A DNA stretch of 64,000 bases from Bacteroidota bacterium (GTDB lineage: Bacteria > Bacteroidota > Bacteroidia > Chitinophagales > Chitinophagaceae). Of the stretch, positions 7,209 through 14,843 are shown one piece after another; the first letter of the stretch is position 1; each line of letters opens with the position of its first letter. The stretch is taken from positions 1 through 64,000 of the forward strand of contig JAGWVE010000005.1 of NCBI GenBank assembly GCA_018971025.1, given 5' to 3'. The notes under the pieces are model-generated. The model saw only the letters and a list, made by a program, of their open reading frames with translations, was not told the origin of the DNA and made no database searches. Made by a program: the position numbers and the translations under genes.

Positions 7209-8241
7209 AATACGCCTTTAATGCCAATGCCTTTTTTTCAATCAATATCCAAGACAAATAGCCAAATGCAAATGCGCCAATGGTACTTATCACAAAAAGA
7301 GTAAGCGTAGAAGGCTTGTACAAATAAATGATGAACTGCTGTAATGGAAATGCGTATAGGTAAATACCGTATGACGGATCACCTAATTTTTGATGCACCC
7401 ATGCAGCCAAACCAGAGGTTTTTTTACCCAAATAAATAACAAGGTAAGGAAGCGTAAAATATACCACCGTATGCCCTACATGCATATAAGTGCCTACTAG
7501 TAGCGCCGATAATAAAAATACTGCGATCACATTTTTTGCAGGCAATTGATCTAGGTCATAACAACTTAACAAAGCCCCCATTAAAAAATAAGGACCCAAA
7601 TCAAACATAGATTCTAAAGGAATAAAAAAATGTGTTTGTACCGTCCAATTGTAAAAAAACAACCGAACAACTAAAAAGGCAGCCACGCTTAGTCCCAATA
7701 AAATCGTAAGTAATTTTTTATTTGACCGGACAAAAAAGAAGCCCAATATAAATAGATAAAAGAAAAACTCATATTCGATGGTCCATAAAGATCCATTGAT
7801 AGCAGGCGACATTAAATTTGAAAAAACACCCGTTATAAAAAAGTGTGGCTTAAACAAAATAAGATTTCCTATAAAATAAGCATACACTTCTTTGTTGTAA
7901 AAAAACGGCGTAATGCCTGCCGGATAAATAAAAAATACGGCTACCAAGGTAACAAGCAATACCACCGCCAATGCTGGAAATATGCGAAGGGTTCTTTTTA
8001 TCAAATACTCAGGAATAGACTTACTCACCATCATACTTTTAAAAATTAAGTACCCGCTGATAATAAAAAAACCCTTTACTCCAATAAATGAAAATAAAAA
8101 TGTTTGGTTGGTAGCCTCAAAAAGTGGATCGGTAGCCCCTAGCCCATTTAATACATAAGAATGCGAAATTATCACAAACCAAGCAAACAGAATACGCAAT
8201 AGATCAAAATTATTGGCAGGACGAGGGGGTAATTGAACCAT
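7195..8241 (-). CDS. Acyltransferase family 3 (OafA/YrhL-like) membrane protein
   Basis: A 348-aa integral membrane protein of the acyltransferase-3 family, which moves acyl groups onto cell-surface sugars or glycolipids. Family hallmarks are NNFDLLRILFAWFVIISH at the N-terminus with the catalytic histidine of the R-x10-H motif, GVKGFFIISGYLI, and NGSLWTIEYEFFFYLF in the middle. About ten hydrophobic helices are visible and no SGNH domain is fused. The acceptor is unknown. A TATATTTG promoter box lies 26 bp upstream of the ATG, next to a perfect palindrome. Confidence 0.9.
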   Translation of the reverse strand: MVQLPPRPANNFDLLRILFAWFVIISHSYVLNGLGATDPLFEATNQTFLFSFIGVKGFFIISGYLIFKSMMVSKSIPEYLIKRTLRIFPALAVVLLVTLVAVFFIYPAGITPFFYNKEVYAYFIGNLILFKPHFFITGVFSNLMSPAINGSLWTIEYEFFFYLFILGFFFVRSNKKLLTILLGLSVAAFLVVRLFFYNWTVQTHFFIPLESMFDLGPYFLMGALLSCYDLDQLPAKNVIAVFLLSALLVGTYMHVGHTVVYFTLPYLVIYLGKKTSGLAAWVHQKLGDPSYGIYLYAFPLQQFIIYLYKPSTLTLFVISTIGAFAFGYLSWILIEKKALALKAYFKSA

Positions 8242-8266
8242 TGCGCGCTTGAATTGTTTTGTAGCA

Positions 8267-8274
8267 CAAATATA
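8267..8274 (-). promoter_or_regulatory. Candidate -7 promoter box (TATATTTG) for the acyltransferase
   Basis: A perfect TAnnTTTG on the minus strand, ending 26 bp before the acyltransferase ATG. The palindrome at 8284-8306 covers its spacer and -33 region. Confidence 0.5.
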
Positions 8275-8283
8275 TCTTTAATC

Positions 8284-8306
8284 GGTAAATAGTAACGATA
8301 TTTACC
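8284..8306. promoter_or_regulatory. Perfect 8-bp inverted repeat, operator-like
   Basis: GGTAAATA (8284-8291), a 7-nt spacer, then TATTTACC (8299-8306). It sits between divergent acyltransferase and nitroreductase genes and has no T tract, so it looks more like a protein-binding site than a terminator. Confidence 0.5.
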
Positions 8307-8331
8307 ACTTCAACATAAAGTGAAATAACCC

Positions 8332-9057
8332 ATGTCATTAAGCAGCAGTTTTGAGGAAATCATACAACGCAGACGTTCTAACAGAAAATTTGATGAAAAT
8401 ATAGAAGTACCAGACGATGTTATCAAGCGTAGTTTAGAGCGCAGCATTCTGTCTCCCAATAGTAGCAACATGCAACTCTGGGAATTTCAATGGATTAAAA
8501 GCCCCGCTTTAAAAGAGCAATTTACCGCTCTTTGTCTAGACCAAAATGCTGCACGCACAGCCAAACAATTGGTGGTTTTTGTAACCAGAAAAGACCTCTG
8601 GAAACAAAGAGCAGCCTGGAACTACAATAAAATTAAAGAAGGTATTTCTGGCGAACCCAATACCGCACAAAAAAGAGGACTCGATTATTATGGCAAACTA
8701 ATGCCACTTGCTTACCGCTCTGATATTTTTGGAATCTTTACTTTAATTAGAAGATTACTTTGCTTTTTTATGGGGCTTCAAAAACCATTTATGCGTTTTG
8801 GTGGCAACGCAGACCAGCGCGTTACCGTACATAAATCTTGCGCACTTGCTGCACAAACATTTATGCTATCTATTGCAGCAGAAGGTTTTGAATCTTGTCC
8901 CATGGAAGGCTTTGATGCCGTTCGCGTAAAAAAGGCTTTACAATTACCAGCGGGTGCAGAAATCAATATGATTATTGCTGTTGGTAAAGGAACAGAGGCT
9001 GGCGTTTGGGGACCAAGGTTTAGAGTACCATACAACGAGGTTGTTGTTGAAAGATAA
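8332..9057 (+). CDS. Nitroreductase-family flavoprotein
   Basis: 241-aa member of the FMN-dependent nitroreductase superfamily. RRRSNRKFDENIEVP near the N-terminus is the typical FMN-phosphate-binding start (RRS-x-R-x-F/Y), SILSPNSSNMQLWEF is the next conserved block, and the C-terminal part has the usual GFESCPMEGFD and AVGKGTEAG. The insert around residues 100-160 is longer than in small NfsB-type enzymes. The physiological substrate is unknown. It lies alone, divergent from the acyltransferase, and ends at a hairpin shared with tmRNA. Confidence 0.88.
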   Translation: MSLSSSFEEIIQRRRSNRKFDENIEVPDDVIKRSLERSILSPNSSNMQLWEFQWIKSPALKEQFTALCLDQNAARTAKQLVVFVTRKDLWKQRAAWNYNKIKEGISGEPNTAQKRGLDYYGKLMPLAYRSDIFGIFTLIRRLLCFFMGLQKPFMRFGGNADQRVTVHKSCALAAQTFMLSIAAEGFESCPMEGFDAVRVKKALQLPAGAEINMIIAVGKGTEAGVWGPRFRVPYNEVVVER

Positions 9058-9073
9058 TGACAATTGAAATGAT

Positions 9074-9107
9074 AAAAAAAGCCACCCTAAACAAGGTGGC
9101 TTTTTTT
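9074..9107. terminator. Bidirectional terminator between nitroreductase gene and ssrA
   Basis: Stem GCCACC/GGTGGC with an 8-nt loop, flanked by A and T runs. It ends the nitroreductase transcript on the plus strand and the tmRNA transcript on the minus strand. Confidence 0.88.
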
Positions 9108-9108
9108 G

Positions 9109-9477
9109 TGGAGTCGAGGGGAGTCGAACCCCTGTCCAAACATCGTGACCATTAGCTTTCTACATGCTTATTTCGATATTCATTGTAGACGAAAGGCCGG
9201 GAACGAACAAACCAACCTAACGCTTAGCTGGATAATCTTAAGCAATAGTCACAGCCTTCTATTGCAGCATCTTATTTTGTTTTGAGTCGGCGGCGGCACA
9301 TGGAAATAAGCGAACCTGTGCGGCGGCCCAAATGGTTACTTAATCACTGATTAAGCAGCCATGGCATACTGAGTATTGCCATTTGAAGTTTGAGTATTCA
9401 GATTGAAGTGCTAATTACACAACGCACTGCATGCTTACACCAACAATAACCTATGCTGTCAAAACCAGTACGACCCC
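9109..9477 (-). ncRNA. ssrA: Transfer-messenger RNA (tmRNA)
   Basis: Rescues stalled ribosomes together with SmpB. The 5' end GGGGTCGTACTGGTTTTGAC and the 3' end GGGTTCGACTCCCCTCGACTCC-A are classic. The first seven bases pair with the last seven (one G-U) to form the acceptor stem. The T-arm GGGTTCGACTCCC is intact. CCA is not encoded. The tag reading frame lies at 9351-9380 (minus strand) and reads GNTQYAMAA followed by TAA, with several later pseudoknot-like G/C-rich stems. The mature ends are set from the acceptor stem. Confidence 0.97.
9351..9380 (-). other. tmRNA proteolysis-tag reading frame
   Basis: Codons GGC AAT ACT CAG TAT GCC ATG GCT GCT TAA give GNTQYAMAA. The glycine first residue and the A-A end match the tag type I know from Bacteroidota (for example GETNYALAA). 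The resume codon is inferred from that comparison. Confidence 0.85.
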
Positions 9478-9507
9478 ATAGCTATGCGGTTAGCAAAAAG
9501 CCAATTG

Positions 9508-9515
9508 CAAAGGTA
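9508..9515 (-). promoter_or_regulatory. Candidate -7 promoter box (TACCTTTG) for ssrA
   Basis: A perfect TAnnTTTG on the minus strand, about 31 bp upstream of the mature tmRNA 5' end, leaving a short leader for RNase P to remove. The -33 region is TTTA-like only. Confidence 0.5.
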
Positions 9516-9530
9516 ACACTATTTAAACAC

Positions 9531-10880
9531 TTATTTAAATAATCTCCAAAAGTCGAGGCCTAAGGCGTACACCATTAAGCTCAATAAAATAACCATACCC
9601 ACCATTTGTGCGTATTCCATAAACTTATCGGAAGGTTTACGTTTGGTGATCATTTCATAGAGTGTAAACAGTGCATGTCCCCCATCAAGCGCAGGGATAG
9701 GCAAAATATTCATAAAGGCGAGTATAATAGAAAATATACCCGTTAAAGTCCAAAAGCGTTCCCAATCCCAAGTACCCGGAAAAGTATTGCCAATACTAAT
9801 CACACTTCCTAACGAATCACTTGCTGCTACTTTACCCGTAAAAATTTGTTTGATGCCCGTAACATAGCGGTCTAGTGTTTCCCATGTTTTATTAAAACCT
9901 ACCGGAATAGATTCTATAAAACTATAGGTTTGCGTTTTAGTGCCAAATATTTTTAATGGGCTTCTACCAAAAAATCCAAGTTTTCCTTTTTCATTTATTT
10001 TAACACGAACATCTACGGTATCCATTCCGCGAAGCACTGTTAAACTCACAATAGAATCTTCGTAACCTTTTTTTAGTTGCTCAAATTCGTAATAAAATAA
10101 AAACGGCTTATTGTTAATAGCAATCAATTGGTCATTTTTCACAAGCTCATTTTTTGTGAATACAGCAGTGCTCGCAACTGAATCTATAATGGCCGGATAA
10201 CGCGGCATCACAAGTGATGTTTCATTGGCCACTTTTGCAAGTTTTGCATTAAACCCTGCAGGTACCTGCAAATCAAATGCCGAATCGTTTCTAGTAATTT
10301 GTAAAACTTTGGCATCGTTTAAAACCATTTCTGCTTCAAGTGTACCAAAAACTTCGAGTGGCTTACCATCAATGCCAACCACATTATCTCCATCCTGAAT
10401 ACCAATTGATTTAGCTAAAGAATCAACAACAAGTCCTTGCTTAATATTTTTAACAGGCAAATATTCTTCACCCCATACCCAAGTAATACCAATAAAAATT
10501 ACAATAGCGAGTAACACATTTACAAGTACACCCCCAATCATAATGATTAAGCGCTGCCAAGCTGGTTTAGACCTAAACTCATAGGGCTCTGCGGGCTTAC
10601 TCAACTGCTCTTTATCCATGCTCTCATCAATCATGCCGGCAATTTTCACATAGCCCCCAAAAGGCACCCAGCCAATACCATATTCTGTTTCCCCTTTTTT
10701 CTTTTTCCAAATACTAAACCAAGGATCAAAGAATAAATAAAATTTATCTACCCTACAGTTAAATAATTTGGCAGGAATAAAATGACCCAGCTCATGCAGG
10801 GTAACCAAAATGGAAAAAGATAAAATAAACTGTCCAGCTTTTACGCCAACACTTAACCAATCGATCGCTAATAATGTCAT
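9531..10880 (-). CDS. rseP: Site-2 intramembrane metalloprotease RseP
   Basis: Membrane zinc protease that cuts transmembrane anti-sigma factors and leftover signal peptides. The zinc motif HELGH (H29, E30, H33) is in the first helix. PDZ-like domains occupy about residues 110-330, and the second active-site motif NILPIPALDGGH is near residue 400. 449 aa with about four helices is normal. It follows dxr by 21 bp, the common Bacteroidota order dxr-rseP, and probably forms one transcript with GH3-dxr. Anti-sigma factors such as the one at 6861-7208 are possible substrates (inference). Confidence 0.95.
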   Translation of the reverse strand: MTLLAIDWLSVGVKAGQFILSFSILVTLHELGHFIPAKLFNCRVDKFYLFFDPWFSIWKKKKGETEYGIGWVPFGGYVKIAGMIDESMDKEQLSKPAEPYEFRSKPAWQRLIIMIGGVLVNVLLAIVIFIGITWVWGEEYLPVKNIKQGLVVDSLAKSIGIQDGDNVVGIDGKPLEVFGTLEAEMVLNDAKVLQITRNDSAFDLQVPAGFNAKLAKVANETSLVMPRYPAIIDSVASTAVFTKNELVKNDQLIAINNKPFLFYYEFEQLKKGYEDSIVSLTVLRGMDTVDVRVKINEKGKLGFFGRSPLKIFGTKTQTYSFIESIPVGFNKTWETLDRYVTGIKQIFTGKVAASDSLGSVISIGNTFPGTWDWERFWTLTGIFSIILAFMNILPIPALDGGHALFTLYEMITKRKPSDKFMEYAQMVGMVILLSLMVYALGLDFWRLFK

Positions 10881-10901
10881 AAATATATATTGAACTACTT
10901 T

Positions 10902-12062
10902 TTATAAATGGATGAGTGACGCTGCAAAACTTCTTGCTTCTCCGTCACTTTCAAAATATTCTTCGAGGGTTGGATTTTGTATGAATGGCATTTTTTGCAT
11001 GGTTTGTTCCACCACTTCTGTCATATCTAAAAATCCAATTCTGTTTCTTAAAAATGCATACACTGCAATTTCATTGGCTGCATTTAAAATACAAGGTAGG
11101 TTACCGCCTTTGTGTAAGGCGTCTATTGCAAGCGCTAAATTTCTAAAGGTTTTAGTATCCGGCTCGTCAAAAGTTAAGGTATTTGGTTTTTTAAAATCAT
11201 AGCGCGGAAAATGATTGGCAAGGCGCTGCGGAAAACCAAGTGCATACTGAATAGGAAGTTTCATATCAGGAAGTCCCATTTGCGCTTTGATACTTCCATC
11301 GTCAAATTGCACCATGCTATGAATTATACTTTGCGGATGAATCACTACTTCAATTTGTGATGGCTGCAAATTAAACAACCACTTGGCTTCAATCATTTCA
11401 AGCCCTTTGTTCATAAGGGTTGCCGAGTCTACGCTAATTTTTGCACCCATACTCCAATTGGGGTGTTGTAATGCATGATCGCGTTTTACATTCACCAAAA
11501 AGTTAGGCTTTTTACCTAAAAATGGGCCACCACTTGCGGTTAAAATAATGCGTTCTATTTTATTGCGACCTTCTCCTACTAAACATTGAAATATTGCAGA
11601 GTGCTCCGAGTCTACCGGAATAATAGGCACTCTTTTTTCGATAGCCATTTGCATTACAATATCACCTGCAACAACCAGTGTTTCTTTGTTGGCAAGCGCA
11701 ATGGGCTTACCACATGAGATAGCTTTTAGTGTTGGCTTTAATCCTGCATACCCCACAATGGCTGCAAGCATCATATCGTAACAATCAAGTGCAGCAACTT
11801 CCACAAGTGCTTTTTCTCCGGCAAAAACTTTAATGTCTGTTTTTGCAAGGGCCTCTTTTACGGTAAGGTATTTTTTTTCGTCCCCAATAACAACCACATT
11901 AGGATTAAACGCTAATGCTTGTTCAATTAAGAGGGTATCATTGTTTTGAGCCGTTAATACTTCGGCACTAAATAATGTTGGGTTGGCTGCAATCACTTCA
12001 AGCGCTTGCGTTCCTATCGAACCTGTAGAGCCGAATATGGCGATCCTTTTTTGACTACTCAT
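10902..12062 (-). CDS. dxr: 1-deoxy-D-xylulose-5-phosphate reductoisomerase
   Basis: Second enzyme of the MEP isoprenoid pathway, turning DXP into MEP with NADPH. The nucleotide-binding start IAIFGSTGSIGTQALEVI, the ALANKETLV motif, the metal site VDSEHSAIFQCL, the substrate loop TASGGPFLG and the HPNWSMGAKISVDSATLMNKG block are all present. 386 aa is full length. It lies between GH3 (60 bp upstream) and rseP (21 bp downstream). Confidence 0.97.
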   Translation of the reverse strand: MSSQKRIAIFGSTGSIGTQALEVIAANPTLFSAEVLTAQNNDTLLIEQALAFNPNVVVIGDEKKYLTVKEALAKTDIKVFAGEKALVEVAALDCYDMMLAAIVGYAGLKPTLKAISCGKPIALANKETLVVAGDIVMQMAIEKRVPIIPVDSEHSAIFQCLVGEGRNKIERIILTASGGPFLGKKPNFLVNVKRDHALQHPNWSMGAKISVDSATLMNKGLEMIEAKWLFNLQPSQIEVVIHPQSIIHSMVQFDDGSIKAQMGLPDMKLPIQYALGFPQRLANHFPRYDFKKPNTLTFDEPDTKTFRNLALAIDALHKGGNLPCILNAANEIAVYAFLRNRIGFLDMTEVVEQTMQKMPFIQNPTLEEYFESDGEARSFAASLIHL

Positions 12063-12122
12063 TTTTTATATGGGTATTTCCAACCCTCGTTTTTTACTGC
12101 CACAAGATAAGATAAAAATAAA

Positions 12123-13631
12123 CTACAATTTGGGGGCAAGGTAGTTTGAAAGCGCCTGGGCCAGCACCCTGTCATTACTAAGCCTTGGCACTTTATTTTG
12201 ACCTCCCAATTTGCCAATAGAGCGCATGTACTGAACAAAAGCATCTTTTTGAAGCGGCCTTATTTTTAAGGGTTCTAAAATGGCGCCTTTAATGAGGTCG
12301 TCATAATATACATTTTGTTGGCGCATGGCATTATCTAACTGGGCAGCAAAATCTGCTATATTAGAAGGCGCTTTTTCAAATGCAATAAACCATTCGTGGT
12401 AACTTTTTCCGGCAGCATCTACCCCAGCCACAAACGGTGCCACAGTAAATTCAGTAACACTTGTATTTGTTTGAGCCGTTACTTGTAACAGTGCCGATTC
12501 TACTTCTTCACCAATCACGTGTTCTCCAAATGCAGAAATAAAATGTTTGATACGGCCCGTTACCACAATTTTATAGGGGTCGAGACTTACAAATTTTATC
12601 GTATCGCCAATATTATAACCCCAAAGTCCAGCATTGCTATTGATGATGAGCGCATAATTTTTACCCAGCTCAACCTCCTGTAAACAAAGACGTGTAGGGT
12701 TTTCAGCAAAAATTTCTTCGGCAGGAATAAATTCAAAAAAGATCCCGCTGTTGGTGTTTAACAATAACCCAGATTCTATTTGCGTATTTTGAAAAGCAAA
12801 AAATCCTTCACTTGCAGGAAAGAGTTCTACAGTATCAATTTTTCTACCAATGCTTTCAAAAAGTTTGGCTTTGTAGGGTTCAAAATTGACACCCCCTTGC
12901 ACCATCACATTAAAATTGGGAAAGAGTTCGCCAACTTTTTTATTTGTGGTGGCTTCTAATTTATCAAAATACATTTGCATCCATGGTGGTATGCCACTAA
13001 TTAGTGTCATATCCTGATCTATAGTTTCTGCAACAATAGCGTCTAATTTTTGCTCCCAATCTTCAATGCAATTGGTTTCGTAACTAGGTAATTGATTGGA
13101 ACGTAAATACGCCGGCACGTGATGGTTAACAATACCACTTAACCTTCCAGTTGCAATACCTCCTACTCTTTCTAATACCGGTGAGCCACTTAAAAATATC
13201 AATTTGCCAGAGGCAAAACCCGTATTTCCTGTTTCGGCCATATAACATAGTAATGCATTACGGGCCGTGTTAATATGGTTATCGATAGAGTCTTTGGTGA
13301 TAGGAATATATTTTACACCACTGGTGGTACCGCTCGTTTTTGCAAAATAAATGGGAAGGCCTTTCCACAATATATTGTGTTTGCCTTCTTTAATCATATT
13401 GATATAAGGCACAAACTGCTCGTAATCTCGAATGGGAACTGCTTTTTTAAAGCCTTCATAGTCCTGCACCTTGTCTAGCCCATGGTCTTTACCAAACTGG
13501 GTGTTTTTACCCACTTTTAATAAAGCCTTAAATAGAATGTTTTGGTCCCCTACGGCCTGCTGCGCCTCTTTTTTTACCTTATTGGCTATATAATGAGCAA
13601 AGGGCTTAGCGAGTAATGATTTTAGATTCAT
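12123..13631 (-). CDS. GH3 auxin-responsive-promoter family protein
   Basis: A 502-aa acyl-acid-amido-synthetase-like protein of the ANL adenylating superfamily. The ATP-binding motif KTSGTTSGVKYIPI, the middle block QGGVNFEPYKAKLFESIG, and the FISAFGEHVIGEEVESAL hinge are as in the GH3 family. In plants GH3 enzymes join amino acids to hormones; the bacterial substrate is unknown. I use the ATG at 13631 rather than the upstream start at 13661, because the extra ten codons run into the TATTTTTG promoter box at 13659-13666. The family is widespread in Bacteroidota. Confidence 0.9.
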   Translation of the reverse strand: MNLKSLLAKPFAHYIANKVKKEAQQAVGDQNILFKALLKVGKNTQFGKDHGLDKVQDYEGFKKAVPIRDYEQFVPYINMIKEGKHNILWKGLPIYFAKTSGTTSGVKYIPITKDSIDNHINTARNALLCYMAETGNTGFASGKLIFLSGSPVLERVGGIATGRLSGIVNHHVPAYLRSNQLPSYETNCIEDWEQKLDAIVAETIDQDMTLISGIPPWMQMYFDKLEATTNKKVGELFPNFNVMVQGGVNFEPYKAKLFESIGRKIDTVELFPASEGFFAFQNTQIESGLLLNTNSGIFFEFIPAEEIFAENPTRLCLQEVELGKNYALIINSNAGLWGYNIGDTIKFVSLDPYKIVVTGRIKHFISAFGEHVIGEEVESALLQVTAQTNTSVTEFTVAPFVAGVDAAGKSYHEWFIAFEKAPSNIADFAAQLDNAMRQQNVYYDDLIKGAILEPLKIRPLQKDAFVQYMRSIGKLGGQNKVPRLSNDRVLAQALSNYLAPKL

Positions 13632-13658
13632 TGAATGACCTATGGGTGTTGGACCTGG

Positions 13659-13666
13659 CAAAAATA
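13659..13666 (-). promoter_or_regulatory. Candidate -7 promoter box (TATTTTTG) for GH3-dxr-rseP
   Basis: A perfect TAnnTTTG on the minus strand, 27 bp before the chosen ATG at 13631. It argues against the longer reading frame starting at 13661. Confidence 0.5.
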
Positions 13667-13786
13667 GAGAATTGTGGGCTTCAGATTTATTTCTTATTGT
13701 TAAGATATTAATGCATTGAAAATCAATGATTTAGTATTTTTTCGCAAGAAGAAGCAGAATTTTATATGATTTTCGCTTCAAAACCC

Positions 13787-13794
13787 TACCTTTG
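13787..13794 (+). promoter_or_regulatory. Candidate -7 promoter box (TACCTTTG) for rplU-rpmA
   Basis: A perfect TAnnTTTG followed by C, 21 bp before the rplU ATG. The upstream -33 element is weak. Confidence 0.5.
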
Positions 13795-13815
13795 CCGTCC
13801 TAATTTTGGATAGCT

Positions 13816-14121
13816 ATGTTAGCAGTTGTAAAAATCGCAGGTCAACAATTTAAAGTGCAAGCAGGACAGAGCTTGTACGTACCTCACCTGCAAGGTAAAA
13901 CCGGAGACAAAGTTGAGTTCTCTGATGTATTAATGGTTGATAATGACGGTAAAATTGCCTTAGGCAGTGCCGTTAAAGCAGTCGTTAAAGCAGAAATTCT
14001 CAGCGACCTAGTACAAGGTGAAAAAGTGATCGCCTTTAAAATGAAAAGAAGAAAGGGCTTCCGTAAGAAGCACGGTCACAGAACGCATTATACGCGTATT
14101 AAAATAGAAAGCATCGCTTAA
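13816..14121 (+). CDS. rplU: 50S ribosomal protein L21
   Basis: Primary 23S rRNA-binding protein of the large subunit. MLAVVKIAGQQFKVQAGQSLYV at the N-terminus (quoted in part: AVVKIAGQQFKV) and the basic C-terminus KMKRRKGFRKKHGHRTHYTRIKI are diagnostic (core GFRKKHGHRTHYT). 101 aa is complete. It precedes rpmA by 19 bp, the universal order. Confidence 0.98.
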   Translation: MLAVVKIAGQQFKVQAGQSLYVPHLQGKTGDKVEFSDVLMVDNDGKIALGSAVKAVVKAEILSDLVQGEKVIAFKMKRRKGFRKKHGHRTHYTRIKIESIA

Positions 14122-14140
14122 TTTAAAATAGTATTATACC

Positions 14141-14407
14141 ATGGCACACAAAAAAGGTGAAGGTAGTGTAAAGAACGGCCGCGACTCACAGAGTAAGCGT
14201 TTGGGCGTTAAGATTTATGGTGGCCAACCAGCCATCGCAGGCAATATCATTATTCGCCAGAGAGGTACGCAATACCATCCTGGTAAAAATGTTGGCGTTG
14301 GTTTAGACTTTACTTTATTCGCGTTGAAAGACGGCGTTGTAGAGTTTAAAAAAGGTAAAAATGACAGAACAACTGTCTCTGTAGCTACCCCAACTCAAAC
14401 AGCCTAA
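14141..14407 (+). CDS. rpmA: 50S ribosomal protein L27
   Basis: Contacts the peptidyl-transferase centre of the ribosome. [20 protein letters not shown] and [20 protein letters not shown] are characteristic, as is [17 protein letters not shown]. 88 aa is full length. It begins directly with MAHKK, so there is no Firmicutes-style cleavable N-terminal extension. Cotranscribed with rplU. Confidence 0.98.
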   Translation: MAHKKGEGSVKNGRDSQSKRLGVKIYGGQPAIAGNIIIRQRGTQYHPGKNVGVGLDFTLFALKDGVVEFKKGKNDRTTVSVATPTQTA

Positions 14408-14418
14408 AAAAATATTTT

Positions 14419-14448
14419 TTTGTAGTTTGAAATAATTTTTTACTTTTA
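14419..14448 (+). promoter_or_regulatory. Candidate promoter for the H1-like gene
   Basis: TTTG at 14419-14422, an 18-bp spacer, then TACTTTTA at 14441-14448 (one mismatch to TAnnTTTG). The ATG follows at 14483. Confidence 0.5.
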
Positions 14449-14482
14449 ATGTATTATTTACTAACCATTAAATCAAAAAAAC

Positions 14483-14752
14483 ATGGCAACTGCAAAAAAA
14501 GCTGCTAAGAAAGCTGCTCCTAAGAAGGCTGCTGCTCCTAAAAAAGCTGCTAAAAAAGCTGCTCCTAAGAAGGCTGCTAAGAAAGCTGCTCCTAAGAAAG
14601 CTGCTAAAAAAGCTGCTCCTAAGAAGGCTGCTAAAAAAGCTGCTCCTAAGAAAGCTGCTAAAAAAGCTGCTCCTAAGAAGGCTGCTAAAAAAGCTGCTCC
14701 TAAGAAAGCTGCTAAAAAAGCTGCTCCTAAGAAAGCTGCTAAAAAGAAGTAA
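14483..14752 (+). CDS. Histone H1-like Lys/Ala/Pro repeat protein
   Basis: An 89-aa protein built from only five amino acids (M, A, T, K, P). After MATAKKAAKKAAPKKAAAPK, a nine-residue unit AAPKKAAKK runs to the end in about eight copies. Such tails resemble the C-terminal domain of histone H1 and bacterial HC1/HC2-type proteins, which bind and compact DNA through charge. It has its own promoter-like sequence and a strong terminator, so it should be a single-gene transcript. The DNA repeat means copy number may vary between strains. The antisense serine-rich ORF is a shadow. Confidence 0.88.
   Translation: MATAKKAAKKAAPKKAAAPKKAAKKAAPKKAAKKAAPKKAAKKAAPKKAAKKAAPKKAAKKAAPKKAAKKAAPKKAAKKAAPKKAAKKK
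14510..14752 (+). repeat. 27-bp coding tandem repeat
   Basis: Units of GCTGCTCCTAAGAA(A/G)GCTGC plus TAAAAAA repeat about eight times inside the H1-like gene. Copies differ mostly by AAA/AAG and spacing is kept in frame, so gain or loss of units would only change protein length. Confidence 0.85.
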
Positions 14753-14783
14753 TCTTAGTTTAGCTTTAGCTAAAATAGATTTA

Positions 14784-14814
14784 GAAGTCCCGCAATCCTG
14801 CGGGACTTTTTTTT
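14784..14814 (+). terminator. Hairpin terminator of the H1-like gene
   Basis: Perfect stem AAGTCCCGCA/TGCGGGACTT with a 4-nt loop and a run of eight T. It is the strongest hairpin in the window. Confidence 0.93.
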
Positions 14815-14843
14815 GTGCTATATTGAGACCCAATTTCATACTC

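Noticed and set aside
9109-9180. Possible tRNA gene
   Set aside because: The T-arm belongs to the 3' end of tmRNA; no anticodon arm is present.
14510-14752. CRISPR-like repeat array
   Set aside because: The repeats are coding, contiguous and without unique spacers; no cas genes are near.
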